A stretch of 64,000 bases of DNA from Halomonas sp. M20 (GCF_020622265.1 NZ_JACNMQ010000002.1:558001-622000), one strand, 5' to 3'. Positions 1-10,129 are shown, counted from the stretch's first letter. Program-made: numbers and translations. The notes: generated by a model not told the origin, from the sequence alone.

Positions 1-1
1 G

Positions 2-1705
2 GCGGACAAGGGGCTGGCGGCGTGTCAGGAAGAACCCCTGACCGGGCCGCCGCCCTCGCCGGGGGGCAATCTGCTTGCGGAACCCGCCCTGGTACTCAAT
101 CGCGAGCAGACCGGCGTACTGGCGGAGCTGCATCAACGACTCGATGGCTATCATGCAAGCCTGCTGCAGGGAGTCACTGGCAGCGGCAAGACCGAAATCT
201 ACCTGCAACTGATCGAATCGGTCATCGCCAAGGGGCGCCAGGCCCTGATACTGGTACCCGAAATCGGTCTGACGCCTCAGACCCTGACGCGTTTTCGCCA
301 GCGCTTTCGCGTGACGGTGGTCGCCTTGCACTCCAGCCTGACGGATGCAGAGCGCCTGGATGCTTGGGAAGCGGCGCGCTCGGGGCGCGCGCCCATCGTC
401 ATTGGCACCCGCTCCGCGGTGTTCACCCCCCTGGCAAAGCCCGGCGTCATCGTCGTCGATGAAGAGCACGACAACTCCTTCAAGCAACAGGAAGGGCTGC
501 GTTACCATGCCCGGGATCTGGCCATTGTTCGCGCCCATCATCACGACATCCCCATTCTTCTGGGGAGCGCTACGCCATCGCTCGAAAGCCTTATCAAGGC
601 ACGCAGTGGCCATTACCGTCATTTACACCTGACCCGACGGGCCAGCCATCACGCACCAGCCCGGCTAGAGCTCGCCGATTTGCGGGGTCGACCAACCCAA
701 GGGGGACTGATCCCGCCCAGCATCGATGCCATCAGCGCAGCGCTGGCCGGAGGTGGGCAGGTGCTGATCTTCATCAACCGGCGCGGGTTTGCGCCAACCC
801 TTGCCTGCCACGGCTGCGGTTGGTTGGCGGAGTGTCGTCACTGCGATGCCCGTATGACGCTACATCGCCAGCCTTCTTGTTTGATCTGCCATCACTGCGA
901 ACGCCAGGAGCGGCTCCCTGAGCTCTGTGCGGACTGCGGCAGCGCCGACCTGCGCCCGCTCGGCACCGGCACCGAACGCAGCGAAGAAACGCTATCCGCC
1001 CTGTTTCCCAAGACCCCGATATATCGTATCGACCGGGACAGCACCCGACGCAAGGATGCCTTGGAGCATGCCCTCACCGAGGTGCGGCGCGGCGAACCCT
1101 GTCTGCTGGTGGGTACGCAAATGCTGGCAAAAGGGCATCACTTGCCTCATGTCACCCTGGTCGTGGTGGTCAATGCGGACGCGGGGCTTTATGCCAGCGA
1201 TTTTCGCGCCCTCGAACACAGCGGCCAATTGCTGGTTCAGGTAGCGGGCCGCGCCGGCCGGGCCGAGCGCCCGGGCCGCGTGCTGGTGCAGACCTTGCAC
1301 CCGGACGACCCCCATCTGCGTCTGCTGGCGGAGAGCGGCTATGACGCCCTGGCAAGCACGCTTCTCGAAGAGCGGCGGCTCGCCGGCCTCCCGCCCTATC
1401 GCCACATGGCATTGCTGCGCTTCGAGAGCCCCCAAGAAGCAGAAGCTACCGCCCTTGCAAGCGCGGCGGCGACCTCATTGCGAAGCTGGCTGGATCAACG
1501 CGGACTGGACGTATACTGTCTGGGGCCGGCACCGGCTCCTATGGAGCGACGTCAGAATCGCTATCATGTGCATCTGATGCTCTCTGCGGCCAAGCGCAGC
1601 GCGCTACACGAGGCCAGCGCCTTTCTCGTCGACTGGCTGGAACGCTCGTCGGAGGCGCGCCGTGTGCGCTGGTCCATCGATATCGATCCGCAAACCTTGA
1701 GTTGA
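2..1705 (+). CDS. priA: Primosomal replication restart helicase PriA (5' end cut by window)
   Basis: PriA is the 3'-to-5' superfamily 2 DNA helicase that restarts stalled replication forks by loading the primosome. The reading frame is open from base 2, so the N-terminal DNA-binding part lies outside the window; about 567 codons remain, against roughly 730 in the E. coli protein. Visible features are Walker A GVTGSGKT (visible residues 57-64), the DEEH box (VVDEEHDNSFKQQEG), a GSATPS motif III, and a cysteine-rich zinc insertion with CHGCGW, CRHCDA, CHHCE and CADCGS in the second half. The helicase C-terminal motif QVAGRAGRAERPGRV follows. It ends at TGA 1703-1705, directly against a palindromic element, and is followed by argS on the same strand. 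The identification is firm; only the start is missing. Confidence 0.97.
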   Translation, partial: ADKGLAACQEEPLTGPPPSPGGNLLAEPALVLNREQTGVLAELHQRLDGYHASLLQGVTGSGKTEIYLQLIESVIAKGRQALILVPEIGLTPQTLTRFRQRFRVTVVALHSSLTDAERLDAWEAARSGRAPIVIGTRSAVFTPLAKPGVIVVDEEHDNSFKQQEGLRYHARDLAIVRAHHHDIPILLGSATPSLESLIKARSGHYRHLHLTRRASHHAPARLELADLRGRPTQGGLIPPSIDAISAALAGGGQVLIFINRRGFAPTLACHGCGWLAECRHCDARMTLHRQPSCLICHHCERQERLPELCADCGSADLRPLGTGTERSEETLSALFPKTPIYRIDRDSTRRKDALEHALTEVRRGEPCLLVGTQMLAKGHHLPHVTLVVVVNADAGLYASDFRALEHSGQLLVQVAGRAGRAERPGRVLVQTLHPDDPHLRLLAESGYDALASTLLEERRLAGLPPYRHMALLRFESPQEAEATALASAAATSLRSWLDQRGLDVYCLGPAPAPMERRQNRYHVHLMLSAAKRSALHEASAFLVDWLERSSEARRVRWSIDIDPQTLS

Positions 1706-1848
1706 GAAATCACTGTGTAAATGCCTGCGTGAACGAATTGCTGCGTTGCGCGGTGCTCGAATACTCGCCTAACCCCATGTTATGTCTCGTCTTCTGTGCT
1801 CCGTGCGCCTTGCACTTCATCTCACTCGGCGATTTATTCAGCGATTCT
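1706..1848. repeat. Palindromic intergenic element, family B
   Basis: About 143 bp between priA and argS form one imperfect palindrome along their whole length. The ends are inverted repeats: GAAATCACTGTGTAAAT on the left, and AGAATCGCTGAATAAAT when the right end is read on the minus strand. The centre is TAAC-CCCAT-GTTA at 1770-1782, exactly midway. The element starts at the base after the priA stop codon. Only one copy is in this window, so its being a dispersed family is inference from its MITE/REP-like architecture. ORFs running through it look spurious. Nothing else is evident in the remaining 140 bp before argS. Confidence 0.6.
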
Positions 1849-1990
1849 CTAAGAACCATCAAAGGTTTAAAGCCAGGGCGCAATTGTCGATAATGCAGGT
1901 TACATTTACGCGCGAACGACGCCTTCAAGCCAATGCCTGCGTCGTGCCGACGAATACTCGCTAGAGCCACAGGACACCCCACGCACTCTC

Positions 1991-3676
1991 ATGAAAGACA
2001 CCATTGCTTCACTGCTCGACCAGGCACTGGCCGCGCTCAAGACTCAGGGGCTCGTGCCCGACGACGCCCACCCGACGATCAAGATCGAGGCAACCCGAGA
2101 CAAGGCTCATGGCGATTACGCCAGCAATCTGGCCATGCTGCTGGCCAAACCGGCACGCCGTAACCCCCGGGAAGTCGCGACGGCACTGATCGAGGCCCTG
2201 CCGGTGAGTGACAGCGTGGAGCGTGTCGAGATTGCAGGCCCGGGATTCATCAATTTCTTTGCCGCCACGGATGCGATTGCCCGCATCGTGCCGACGGTAC
2301 TCGATGCCGGCGACACCTTCGGTCGCAGCCTGGAAGGCATGGGCCAGAAGGTGCAGGTGGAGTTCGTTTCCGCCAACCCGACCGGCCCCTTGCACGTCGG
2401 CCACGGTCGCGGCGCGGCGATCGGCGATTGCCTATGCCGCTTGCTGGAAGCAACCGGTTACGACGTTACCCGGGAGTTCTACTACAACGATGCCGGCGCC
2501 CAGATTACCAATCTGGCGCTGTCGGTAAAGGCGCGCATTGATGGTCTGACTCCGGAAAACGAGGCCTGGCCCAAGGATGGCTATCGCGGCGATTACATCA
2601 GCGATATTGCCAGAAACTATCTCGCCGGCGAGACCGTGGATGCGGACGACCAGCACGTCACCGCCGCCGCGGACCCGGAAGATCTCAATGCGATTCGTCG
2701 CTTTGCGGTGGCCTATCTGCGCAGGGAACAGGATCTGGATCTCAAGGCCTTCGGTGTCGCCTTCGATGTCTATTTTCTCGAGTCCTCGCTATACAACGAG
2801 GGCAAGGTCGAAGAGGCGGTGCAGCGACTTATCGACGGCGGCCATACCTATGAAGAGGACGGCGCTCTGTGGCTGCGCACCACCCGCTTCGGTGACGACA
2901 AGGATCGCGTCATGCGCAAGCGTGACGGCGACTACACCTATTTCGTTCCCGATGTGGCTTATCACCTCGGCAAATGGCAACGAGGCTTCACTCACGTCAT
3001 CGATGAGCAGGGCGCCGATCACCACTCCACGGTGACGCGCGTTCGGGCCGGGCTGCAGGCACTTGAAGCCGGCATTCCCGCCGGCTGGCCGGACTACGTG
3101 CTGCACCAGATGGTGCTGGTGACCCGCTCCGGGGTGGAGGTAAAACTCTCAAAGCGTGCCGGCAGCTACGTCACCCTGCGGGATCTGATCGATGAGGTCG
3201 GCCGGGACGCCACTCGATATTTCCTAGCTGCACGCCGGGCTGACTCTCAGTTGACCTTCGATATCGACCTGGCCCGTTCCAAGTCCAACGACAACCCGGT
3301 CTACTACATCCAGTATGCTCATGCCCGCATCAGTAGCGTGATGCGCCGCGCCGAGTCGGATGCCCGCCCTTTCGACCTGACGCTTGCACACGATAATCTG
3401 TCCCTGCTCGTGGAAGAGCAGGAGAAGGCATTGATGAACCGCCTTGCTCGCTTCCCCGAAGTGGTTTCTCATGCCGCCGCGAGCCGCGAACCCCAGCAGA
3501 TCGCTCAGTATCTGCAGGATCTCGCCGCGGATTTCCATACCTGCTACAACGCCGTCAAGGTAATGGTCGATGACGCTGCGCTGCGTAATGCGCGCCTGGC
3601 GCTGGGACTGGCGACCCGCCAGGTCATCCGTAACGGCTTGAACTTGCTGGGTGTCGGCGCCCCGGAGGAGATGTAA
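1991..3676 (+). CDS. argS: Arginyl-tRNA synthetase
   Basis: Class I aminoacyl-tRNA synthetase that charges tRNA(Arg) with arginine. The 561 residues match the family length (E. coli about 577). The N-terminal additional domain spans roughly residues 1-110 and recognises the tRNA D-loop. The ATP-binding HIGH-type motif is HVGH in [12 protein letters not shown] near residue 130. VKLSKRAG near residue 385 occupies the KMSKS position; many ArgRS have a degenerate version. The C-terminal DALR anticodon-binding domain ends in [12 protein letters not shown]. It begins at an ATG and is followed after 3 bp by the SPOR-domain gene, so the two are probably co-transcribed. Confidence 0.97.
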   Translation: MKDTIASLLDQALAALKTQGLVPDDAHPTIKIEATRDKAHGDYASNLAMLLAKPARRNPREVATALIEALPVSDSVERVEIAGPGFINFFAATDAIARIVPTVLDAGDTFGRSLEGMGQKVQVEFVSANPTGPLHVGHGRGAAIGDCLCRLLEATGYDVTREFYYNDAGAQITNLALSVKARIDGLTPENEAWPKDGYRGDYISDIARNYLAGETVDADDQHVTAAADPEDLNAIRRFAVAYLRREQDLDLKAFGVAFDVYFLESSLYNEGKVEEAVQRLIDGGHTYEEDGALWLRTTRFGDDKDRVMRKRDGDYTYFVPDVAYHLGKWQRGFTHVIDEQGADHHSTVTRVRAGLQALEAGIPAGWPDYVLHQMVLVTRSGVEVKLSKRAGSYVTLRDLIDEVGRDATRYFLAARRADSQLTFDIDLARSKSNDNPVYYIQYAHARISSVMRRAESDARPFDLTLAHDNLSLLVEEQEKALMNRLARFPEVVSHAAASREPQQIAQYLQDLAADFHTCYNAVKVMVDDAALRNARLALGLATRQVIRNGLNLLGVGAPEEM

Positions 3677-3679
3677 ATC

Positions 3680-4351
3680 ATGGCCAGCCGCAGTACGAGT
3701 CAGAAATCGAGCCCATCCTCGCGTAGGAAGGGCGCCACCGCACGTCGTTCGTCGCGTCAGAAGCAGCGCAGTGGCTTCAGCATCCCCGGCTGGCTATGGG
3801 GCCTTTGCGGTCTCATTGCCGGCTTCGCCCTGTCCCAGTACTTTCAGGAAACCTCGCCCCCCATGGCCACGGTGGTCCCCAAGCCTGCCAGTACACAGAG
3901 CGCTTCATCCAAGGGCGCCTCGAACGCCGGGAAGCCTGCAGCGAAAGAAGAGGCTCGCATGCCGACCTTCGAATTCTATACGCTGCTGCCGGAATCCGAG
4001 GTCATCGCCCCCAAGGTCGATGAGTCGGACAACACACCCAAAACGGCGGCGGTCGCGGACGTGGTTGAAAGCGATACGGCGGTCAAGAAGTCGCAGCCAG
4101 CGCCCGCAAGCGACGGCAGCTACATGCTGCAGGCGGCATCGTTCAAGAATATCGCCGATGCCCAGCGCCTGTCCGGGCGGCTCAAGGACTTTGGCCTGCT
4201 GGCCAAGATCACCGAGGTCAAGGCACAGGGCAATCAGACCTGGCATCGGGTGCAGGTAGGCCCCTACAAGGATACGCGGGAACTCAATCGCGCCCAGGAT
4301 TTGATGGTGACTCAGGGTATTGAGCCGCTGATGATCAAGCTGCAGAACTAG
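3680..4351 (+). CDS. SPOR-domain cell-division protein, FtsN-like
   Basis: A 223-residue single-pass inner membrane protein. The N-terminus is short, basic and Ser/Arg/Lys-rich (cytoplasmic). One membrane helix lies around residues 36-58 (GWLWGLCGLIAGFALSQYF). A low-complexity periplasmic linker follows, then a C-terminal SPOR domain (about residues 150-223, starting SYMLQAASFKN). SPOR domains bind denuded septal peptidoglycan, so a role in division is likely. The position between argS and hslV is the one held by an FtsN-like SPOR protein in pseudomonads. The TAG stop codon at 4349-4351 coincides with the first three bases of a palindromic repeat, so insertion of that element may have set the present C-terminus. 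Confidence 0.85.
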   Translation: MASRSTSQKSSPSSRRKGATARRSSRQKQRSGFSIPGWLWGLCGLIAGFALSQYFQETSPPMATVVPKPASTQSASSKGASNAGKPAAKEEARMPTFEFYTLLPESEVIAPKVDESDNTPKTAAVADVVESDTAVKKSQPAPASDGSYMLQAASFKNIADAQRLSGRLKDFGLLAKITEVKAQGNQTWHRVQVGPYKDTRELNRAQDLMVTQGIEPLMIKLQN

Positions 4352-4523
4352 ACTTTGTCTGAAAAGTGCCTGCGCTTGTCTATACAGCGTTAAAAATTGG
4401 CTCGTGCGCGAGTCCGATCAAGATGCTCATTTACAACACGTAAACTCGAGCGCGAGCCCGGTCCGTCTTCGCCAATTTTTGCCTTGTCTAGACTTCGCTC
4501 GCCGATTTTTCAGACGAAGCCTA
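4349..4523 (+). repeat. Palindromic intergenic element, family A, copy 1
   Basis: A 175 bp near-palindrome with terminal inverted repeats TAGACTTTGTCTGAAAA and, read on the minus strand at the right end, TAGGCTTCGTCTGAAAA (15 of 17 identical). Inner arms include GTTAAAAATTGGC and GCCAATTTTTGCC. The centre is TTTAC-AACAC-GTAAA at 4430-4444, exactly midway. A second copy in the opposite orientation lies at 53700-53844. The two agree closely over the outer 50-60 bp of each arm, but copy 1 has about 15 extra bases in each inner arm. The first TAG is the stop codon of the upstream gene. Confidence 0.85.
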
Positions 4524-4534
4524 ATAGAGTGTTG

Positions 4535-4562
4535 CTTGATTTTCGCAACCCCCGCCCACACT
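4535..4562 (+). promoter_or_regulatory. Possible sigma-32 (heat-shock) promoter for hslVU
   Basis: CTTGATT at 4535-4541, a 13-base spacer, then CCCACACT from 4555 resemble the sigma-32 consensus CTTGAAA / CCCATnT. It lies just downstream of the palindromic element and about 110 bp before hslV. hslVU is a known heat-shock operon, which makes the site plausible, but the match is partial and the leader would be long. The rest of the gap to 4670 shows nothing else. Confidence 0.35.
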
Positions 4563-4670
4563 TCCTAGAGTGATTGCACCGGGCGTTCTGCTTGCTTTTG
4601 AGAGCGCGCCCAAAGCCACCGGGCAGGCAAGATACTTTCAGACTGGCCTGCCTTCAGGGAGTTTCTATTC

Positions 4671-5189
4671 ATGACGACGATCGTATCCGTGCGTCGCGGC
4701 GATCAAGTGGCGCTTGCCGGCGATGGCCAGGTATCCCTTGGCGACACGGTAATGAAAGGCAACGCCAGCAAGGTTCGCCGCCTTTATCACAATCAGGTCT
4801 TGGCAGGGTTTGCCGGCGGTACCGCCGATGCCTTTACGCTGTTCGAGCGCTTTGAAGCTCAGCTGGAAAAATACCAGGGCCATCTGGTCAAGGCCGCCGT
4901 GGAAATGGCCAAGGAGTGGCGTACCGATCGCGCCCTGCGCCGGCTCGAAGCGATGCTGGTAGTGGCGGACAAGAACGCCTCGCTGGTATTGAGTGGCACC
5001 GGCGACGTGCTCGAGCCGGAGCACGGAGTGATCGCCATCGGTTCCGGCGGCAACTACGCCTTGGCCGCCGCCCGAGCGATGCTCGACAACACCGAGCTTG
5101 ACGCCCGGGAGATCACCGAAAAGGCGTTGAATATCGCCGCCGACATCTGTGTCTATACCAACCACCAGATCAAGCTCGAAGAGCTGTGA
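4671..5189 (+). CDS. hslV: ATP-dependent protease peptidase subunit HslV
   Basis: Proteolytic subunit of the HslUV (ClpQY) complex, a proteasome-like double hexamer that degrades misfolded and regulatory proteins in the cytoplasm. Removal of the initiator Met exposes the catalytic Thr2 ([19 protein letters not shown]), which confirms the ATG start at 4671. The 172 residues match the family (E. coli 176). [17 protein letters not shown] and [13 protein letters not shown] are typical proteasome-beta fold segments. The stop at 5187-5189 lies immediately before hslU, the usual two-gene operon. Confidence 0.97.
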   Translation: MTTIVSVRRGDQVALAGDGQVSLGDTVMKGNASKVRRLYHNQVLAGFAGGTADAFTLFERFEAQLEKYQGHLVKAAVEMAKEWRTDRALRRLEAMLVVADKNASLVLSGTGDVLEPEHGVIAIGSGGNYALAAARAMLDNTELDAREITEKALNIAADICVYTNHQIKLEEL

Positions 5190-5194
5190 GCCTC

Positions 5195-6526
5195 ATGAAT
5201 CAATCCCAGATGACGCCCCGTGAAATCGTCCACGCCCTGGACCAGTACATCATCGGCCAGCACGATGCCAAGCGCGCCGTGGCCATTGCCTTGCGCAATC
5301 GCTGGCGGCGCATGCAGCTCGACGACGAGCTGCGCCCAGAAGTCACTCCCAAGAACATTTTGATGATCGGCCCCACCGGCGTGGGCAAGACCGAGATCGC
5401 CCGCCGTCTGGCCAAGCTAGCCCGAGCGCCCTTCATCAAGATCGAAGCGACCAAGTTTACCGAGGTCGGCTATGTGGGTCGCGATGTGGAATCCATTATT
5501 CGCGATCTGATCGAAATGGCGATCAAGATGGTGCGCGAGCAGGCCAAGGAAGAAGTAGGCCACCGAGCTGAGGATGCGGCGGAGGATCGCATTCTCGATG
5601 CGCTGCTGCCGCGCCCCCGTGGCAGCGAGTACGACAGCGCGCGGGACGACTCTTCGACCCGGCAAACCTTTCGCAAGAAACTGCGCGAGGGCCAGCTCGA
5701 CGACAAGGAGATCGACATCGAGATCACTCCCCAGAGTGGCGGCTTCGACCTCGCCGGCCCTCCGGGCATGGAGGAGATGACCAGCCAGCTGCAGAGCATG
5801 TTTTCCAACATGGGCAAGCAAAAGCCGGAAACCAAGCGGGTGACGGTCAAGGAAGCCTGGCCCCTGCTGCGAGACGAAGAAGCCGCCAAACTGGTCAACG
5901 ACGAGGACATCAAGCGGCGTGCCATCGAAGCGGTGGAAGAGAACGGTATCGTCTTCCTCGATGAGCTCGACAAGGTAGCCAAACGCGGTGATTCCGGCGG
6001 CGGGGCGGAGGTCTCCCGGGAAGGCGTGCAGCGCGATCTGCTGCCGCTGATCGAAGGCTCCACGGTATCCACCAAGCACGGCATGATCAAGACCGATCAC
6101 ATTTTGTTCATTGCCTCCGGCGCTTTTCATCTGTCCAAGCCTTCGGACCTGATCCCGGAACTGCAGGGTCGTTTGCCCATTCGTGTCGAACTCAACGCTC
6201 TGACCCCGGAAGACTTCCGCCGCATCCTGACCGAGCCCTCCGCAGCCCTGACCAAGCAGTACCAGGCTTTGCTGGCCACAGAAGGGTTGACCGTCGAGTT
6301 CACCGAAGACGGCATTGCGCGTATTGCGGAAATCGCCTATCAGGTCAATGAAGGTACCGAGAACATCGGCGCCCGGCGTCTGCATACGGTGATGGAGCGT
6401 CTACTCGAGGAGGCTTCGTTTCAGAGCAATGACATGCCAGACCCGCTGGTCATCGACGCGGATTACGTCGATTCCCAGCTCGGCGAACTGGCGCTGGATG
6501 AGGATTTGTCGCGGTATATTCTCTGA
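5195..6526 (+). CDS. hslU: ATP-dependent protease ATPase subunit HslU
   Basis: AAA+ unfoldase that feeds substrates to HslV. The ATG at 5195 gives 443 residues, the E. coli length, starting [20 protein letters not shown] at 5186 overlaps the hslV stop and would add three residues, but the purine-rich GAAGAG at 5178-5183 is better spaced for 5195. Walker A is GPTGVGKTE (about residues 59-67). The intermediate (I) domain spans about residues 110-240. Walker B is VFLDELDK and the sensor/arginine-finger region is [11 protein letters not shown]. The C-terminus DEDLSRYIL carries the conserved tail that docks into HslV. A strong terminator follows. Confidence 0.97.
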   Translation: MNQSQMTPREIVHALDQYIIGQHDAKRAVAIALRNRWRRMQLDDELRPEVTPKNILMIGPTGVGKTEIARRLAKLARAPFIKIEATKFTEVGYVGRDVESIIRDLIEMAIKMVREQAKEEVGHRAEDAAEDRILDALLPRPRGSEYDSARDDSSTRQTFRKKLREGQLDDKEIDIEITPQSGGFDLAGPPGMEEMTSQLQSMFSNMGKQKPETKRVTVKEAWPLLRDEEAAKLVNDEDIKRRAIEAVEENGIVFLDELDKVAKRGDSGGGAEVSREGVQRDLLPLIEGSTVSTKHGMIKTDHILFIASGAFHLSKPSDLIPELQGRLPIRVELNALTPEDFRRILTEPSAALTKQYQALLATEGLTVEFTEDGIARIAEIAYQVNEGTENIGARRLHTVMERLLEEASFQSNDMPDPLVIDADYVDSQLGELALDEDLSRYIL

Positions 6527-6534
6527 CACATCTT

Positions 6535-6564
6535 GCGGCGAGCTCGGTCTGCTCGCCGCTTTTT
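6535..6564 (+). terminator. Rho-independent terminator after hslU
   Basis: Perfect 9 bp stem GCGGCGAGC / GCTCGCCGC with loop TCGGTCT, followed by TTTTT. It starts 8 bases after the hslU stop codon and ends 12 bases before the next start codon, so the DUF971 gene may be expressed by read-through. Confidence 0.85.
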
Positions 6565-6576
6565 CAGGAGATCAAG

Positions 6577-6972
6577 ATGACTGCCCCGATTCCCACCCGC
6601 GTGCACTATCACAAGCAGGATCGTGAACTCGAACTTGGCTATGGCGAAGGCAAGGACGAAGGCGAAAGCTATCGCCTGAGTGCCGAGTACCTGCGGGTCT
6701 TCTCTCCTTCCGCCGAGGTACGCGGCCATGGCCCGGACACCGCAACCCTGCAGACGGGCATGAAATATGTCGGCCTGAAGAACATCACCCAGACCGGCCG
6801 CTACGCCCTCAAGCTGCATTTTGACGACGGCCACGACACGGGCCTTTACAGCTGGGACTATCTCTACGACCTTGCTACCAACCAAGAAGCCAATTGGGCG
6901 GACTACCTGCGCCGTCTCGAGGAAGCGGGGGCTTCCCGGGAGCCGCTGGGGATTCCACTTAAGCAGCTGTGA
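6577..6972 (+). CDS. DUF971 protein (gamma-butyrobetaine hydroxylase N-terminal-like domain)
   Basis: A 131-residue single-domain protein of the DUF971 family. The characteristic segments are VHYHKQDRELELGYGEG at the N-terminus, the middle LSAEYLRVFSPSAEV, and the near-C-terminal HFDDGHDTGLYSWDYLYDLA. This fold resembles the N-terminal domain of gamma-butyrobetaine dioxygenase and often occurs alone near hslU or Fe-S/ubiquinone genes. The biochemical function of stand-alone members is not settled and I do not assign one. A purine-rich AGGAGATCAAG precedes the ATG. The neighbourhood hslU-DUF971-ubiE resembles Pseudomonas, where I recall polyhydroxyalkanoate genes between DUF971 and ubiE; none are present here. 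Confidence 0.8.
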   Translation: MTAPIPTRVHYHKQDRELELGYGEGKDEGESYRLSAEYLRVFSPSAEVRGHGPDTATLQTGMKYVGLKNITQTGRYALKLHFDDGHDTGLYSWDYLYDLATNQEANWADYLRRLEEAGASREPLGIPLKQL

Positions 6973-7080
6973 TAAAAGCGCATCCTGCGTTGACGCCCAG
7001 CTGCATTGAAAGACAAACCCTACTCCCCGAGTCTACAATGGCGGCATACCCATTTTTTGATTCGAGTCACAAGGATGGAC

Positions 7081-7827
7081 ATGGATAAACGCACGACTCA
7101 TTTCGGCTATCAGGAGGTGGCACTCGAGGAAAAAGCTTCCCGAGTAGCAGATGTCTTTCATTCGGTAGCGGCCCGCTATGACGTCATGAACGATCTCATG
7201 TCGTTGGGCATTCACCGCTTCTGGAAACGCGTGGCCCTGGAGCGAGCCGGCGTGCGGCGGGGCCATCAGGTGCTCGACATTGCCGGTGGCACCGGCGACC
7301 TGACCCTCAAGTTCTCGCGGCTGGTCGGTCCCAATGGCCGTGTGGTGCTGGCGGACATCAATCAATCGATGCTCAAGGTGGGGCGCGACAAGCTCATCGA
7401 CAACGGCGTAGGCGATAACGTCGAGTACGTTCAGGCCAATGCGGAAAGCCTGCCTTTTCCGGACAACAGCTTCGACTGCATCACCATTGCCTTCGGTCTG
7501 CGCAATGTCACCGACAAGGACGCAGCCCTGCGCTCCATGACCCGGGTGCTCAAGCCCGGCGGGCGCCTGTTGATATTGGAATTCTCCAAGCCGCCCAATG
7601 CCTTGCTGTCGAAGGTCTACGACAACTACTCCTTCAACGTGCTGCCTCGAATGGGTGAATGGGTTGCCAACGATGCAGAGAGTTATCGCTATCTAGCGGA
7701 GTCCATCCGCATGCATCCGGATCAGGAAACACTCAAGACCATGATGGAGATTGCGGGCCTCGAACGGGTGGAATACACCAACATGACCGGGGGCATCGTT
7801 GCCCTGCATCGTGGCATCAAGCTATGA
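7081..7827 (+). CDS. ubiE: Ubiquinone/menaquinone C-methyltransferase UbiE
   Basis: SAM-dependent methyltransferase that methylates the demethylated benzoquinol intermediate of ubiquinone (and menaquinone) synthesis. The frame is open upstream, but the ATG at 7081 is preceded by AAGGA at 7071-7075 with good spacing and gives [19 protein letters not shown], aligning with known UbiE N-termini (248 residues; E. coli 251). Family signatures are [17 protein letters not shown], the SAM-binding [15 protein letters not shown], and the C-terminal [15 protein letters not shown]. It is followed closely by ubiJ and ubiB, the standard ubiquinone operon. Confidence 0.96.
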   Translation: MDKRTTHFGYQEVALEEKASRVADVFHSVAARYDVMNDLMSLGIHRFWKRVALERAGVRRGHQVLDIAGGTGDLTLKFSRLVGPNGRVVLADINQSMLKVGRDKLIDNGVGDNVEYVQANAESLPFPDNSFDCITIAFGLRNVTDKDAALRSMTRVLKPGGRLLILEFSKPPNALLSKVYDNYSFNVLPRMGEWVANDAESYRYLAESIRMHPDQETLKTMMEIAGLERVEYTNMTGGIVALHRGIKL

Positions 7828-7843
7828 GGATCCTTTTTCGTTG

Positions 7844-8479
7844 ATGTACACCTTACTGTTCGGTGGCGCCGAAAAAACGCTCAATGCAATGCTCGCCCGA
7901 GATCCGGCCGCCCCTTCGCGGCTAAAAAAACTTGCCGGCAAACGGTTACTCCTGAGACTGGAAAGGCCCCATGTCGACCTGCTGATCGTCTTCGATGAAC
8001 ACGGCCTCAATCTGTTGCACCAGCCTCAGGCCGAGGAAAACGACGCCGATGCGGTCGTTGAAATCGACAGCGATACCCTAGGCGCCTTGCTGGGTGGGGA
8101 GCCGTTGGAACGCCTGATGTTTTCCGGCCGCTTGGCCGTGCGTGGCCAGGTCGCCATCCTGGAAGGCGCACGCACTCTTTTGATGGATATCGATCTCGAT
8201 TGGGAAGGCGCACTGGCGGAGTGGTTCGGCGATCGGCCCAGCCATAGCTTGGCGGAGGGGCTGCGCCGCTTCGGACGCTTTGGTCTACGCAGCCAGCGTG
8301 AGTTTCGCGCAGATCTCGCCGACTTCGTGTTCGAGGAAGCGCGCCTGTTGCCCGGCCATCCTCAACGCGATGCGCTGAGGGATTATTTGACCGGGCTCGA
8401 AATTGCCACCGATCGCCTCGAAGCCCGAGTTGCCCGGCTGCAGAAAAAGCTGGCCCCTCATCAGAAGGATATTGCGTGA
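7844..8479 (+). CDS. ubiJ: Ubiquinone biosynthesis accessory factor UbiJ (SCP2 domain)
   Basis: A 211-residue protein between ubiE and ubiB, the invariant location of ubiJ. The N-terminal half is an SCP2-like lipid-binding domain ([15 protein letters not shown], then the [20 protein letters not shown] segment). The C-terminal half is helical with a charged coiled-coil end ([19 protein letters not shown]). UbiJ binds ubiquinone intermediates and scaffolds the soluble Ubi complex with UbiK. I chose the ATG at 7844 over upstream in-frame codons because it aligns with the family length (E. coli 201) and GAGGA lies upstream. Its stop overlaps the ubiB start in GTGA. Confidence 0.88.
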   Translation: MYTLLFGGAEKTLNAMLARDPAAPSRLKKLAGKRLLLRLERPHVDLLIVFDEHGLNLLHQPQAEENDADAVVEIDSDTLGALLGGEPLERLMFSGRLAVRGQVAILEGARTLLMDIDLDWEGALAEWFGDRPSHSLAEGLRRFGRFGLRSQREFRADLADFVFEEARLLPGHPQRDALRDYLTGLEIATDRLEARVARLQKKLAPHQKDIA

Positions 8480-10098
8480 ACCTGCGATTGCTGCGCATTT
8501 TTTGGGTAGTGACCCGATTTCGCCTGGACACGCTGATTCCTCTGGAGCGCCTGCCTGGGGTGCTGCGCCTACTGCTTCGCCTTTCTCCTTTACGTCTTGT
8601 TCCAACCGGCCCGCACTCCCGGGGCAAGCGTTTGCGTCTGGCACTGGAAGCCTTGGGGCCGGTATTCATCAAATTCGGTCAAATGCTGTCCACGCGTCGC
8701 GATCTATTGCCGCCGGAGATTGCCGATGAGCTAAGACGCCTGCAAGATCAGGTGCCTCCTTTCCCGGGGGAACAGGCCCGCGCGCTCATCGAAGCCGAAC
8801 TCGAATGCTCCATCGAGACGAGCTTTGCCCAGTTCGATACGGTTCCCATGGCATCGGCGTCCATCGCTCAGGTACATGCGGCCCGTTTGCATACCGGCGA
8901 AGAGGTGGTGGTAAAGGTGATTCGTCCGCGCATCGAAGAAGTCATGCGCAAGGATATCGGCCTGCTGTACACCTTCGCCCGCATGATTCGTCGAATCCCC
9001 GAGGCGCGCAGGCTACGCCCTGTGGAAGTAGTCAAGGATTATGAATCGACGCTTCTGGATGAGCTCGATCTACGCAAGGAAGCCGCCAATACCTCCCAGC
9101 TCAAGCGCAATTTCAAGCACTCACCGCTGCTCTATGTTCCCGCTATCTATTGGCCGCTGACGCGTCAACGCATCATGGTGATGGAGCGAATCTACGGCAT
9201 ACCCGTAGCGGACATGCAGGCACTGGAAGAACAGAATTTTGATCTGCGCAAGCTTGCTGAACGCGGGGTGGAAATATTCTTCACTCAGGTGTTTCGGGAC
9301 AATTTCTTTCATGCGGACATGCATCCGGGCAATATCTTCATTAATTACGAACATCCCGATGACCCTCAATACATTGCCATCGACTGCGGCATCGTGGGCA
9401 GCTTGACCCGGGAGGATCAGGATTATCTGGCACGCAACCTGCTCGCTTTTTTCAATCAGGATTACTACGAAGTCGCCGCATTGCACATCGAGTCCGGGTG
9501 GGTTGGCGAAGGTACCCGAGCCAACGAGTTTGCTGCGGCTATTCGTACGGTTTGCGAGCCCATTCTCGAGCGCCCGCTCAAAGAGATATCTTTCGGGCAG
9601 GTATTGCTAGGGCTTTTTCAGACGGCGCGCCGTTTCAACATGGAAGTACAGCCGCAGCTCGTGCTGCTGCAAAAGACGCTACTCAATATCGAGGGCCTGG
9701 GACGTCAGCTCTATCCGGATCTCGATCTATGGACGACTGCCCGGCCCTATCTGGAACGCTGGATGAAGGAGCGTGTCGGCCCCCATGGACTATGGGAATC
9801 CTTCAAGAAGCAGGCGCCGGAACTTAGCCGCCAGCTTCCAGAGCTACCGGGGCTGGCCCATAATGCCTTAAGCCGTGCAAGCCACATTCAGAAAGAGCAA
9901 ACGCGCCTGGCCAAGGGCATCACCGGCATACGTCAACAACTTAGCCGCAGCTCCCGCCAGACATGGCGCTTGCGCCTGGGGCTATTGCTGATTGCCGCGG
10001 CACTTGCCTGGCGTCCGCTGATAGAATGGGCAGACCAACAGCCTTGGCCGGTACTGGTTGCGGCGACCATCGGTACCTTGATGCTCTTGTGGCGCTAG
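8476..10098 (+). CDS. ubiB: Ubiquinone biosynthesis regulatory kinase-like ATPase UbiB
   Basis: ABC1/ADCK/UbiB atypical kinase family member needed for ubiquinone synthesis, anchored in the inner membrane. It starts at GTG 8476, overlapping the ubiJ stop by 4 bases (translational coupling). The 540 residues match the family (E. coli 546). Visible features are the KxGQ motif in [17 protein letters not shown], the alanine-rich nucleotide loop [21 protein letters not shown] with the core lysine, the catalytic loop [10 protein letters not shown], and IDCGIVG in the DFG-like position. One to two hydrophobic helices end the protein ([14 protein letters not shown] and [15 protein letters not shown]). 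Confidence 0.96.
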   Translation: MNLRLLRIFWVVTRFRLDTLIPLERLPGVLRLLLRLSPLRLVPTGPHSRGKRLRLALEALGPVFIKFGQMLSTRRDLLPPEIADELRRLQDQVPPFPGEQARALIEAELECSIETSFAQFDTVPMASASIAQVHAARLHTGEEVVVKVIRPRIEEVMRKDIGLLYTFARMIRRIPEARRLRPVEVVKDYESTLLDELDLRKEAANTSQLKRNFKHSPLLYVPAIYWPLTRQRIMVMERIYGIPVADMQALEEQNFDLRKLAERGVEIFFTQVFRDNFFHADMHPGNIFINYEHPDDPQYIAIDCGIVGSLTREDQDYLARNLLAFFNQDYYEVAALHIESGWVGEGTRANEFAAAIRTVCEPILERPLKEISFGQVLLGLFQTARRFNMEVQPQLVLLQKTLLNIEGLGRQLYPDLDLWTTARPYLERWMKERVGPHGLWESFKKQAPELSRQLPELPGLAHNALSRASHIQKEQTRLAKGITGIRQQLSRSSRQTWRLRLGLLLIAAALAWRPLIEWADQQPWPVLVAATIGTLMLLWR

Positions 10099-10129
10099 CC
10101 CTACACTTGATTTCGAGAAGGAACTCGCG

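Noticed and set aside
1702-1982. ORFs on both strands across the priA-argS gap
   Set aside because: They run through the palindromic element and have no ribosome binding site.
5417-6385. A 322-codon ORF antisense to hslU
   Set aside because: It is a long antisense frame created by the high GC content; hslU is unmistakable on the other strand.
7006-7080. N-terminal extension of UbiE from an upstream TTG
   Set aside because: The extra 25 residues have no counterpart in UbiE, and AAGGA is correctly spaced for the ATG at 7081.
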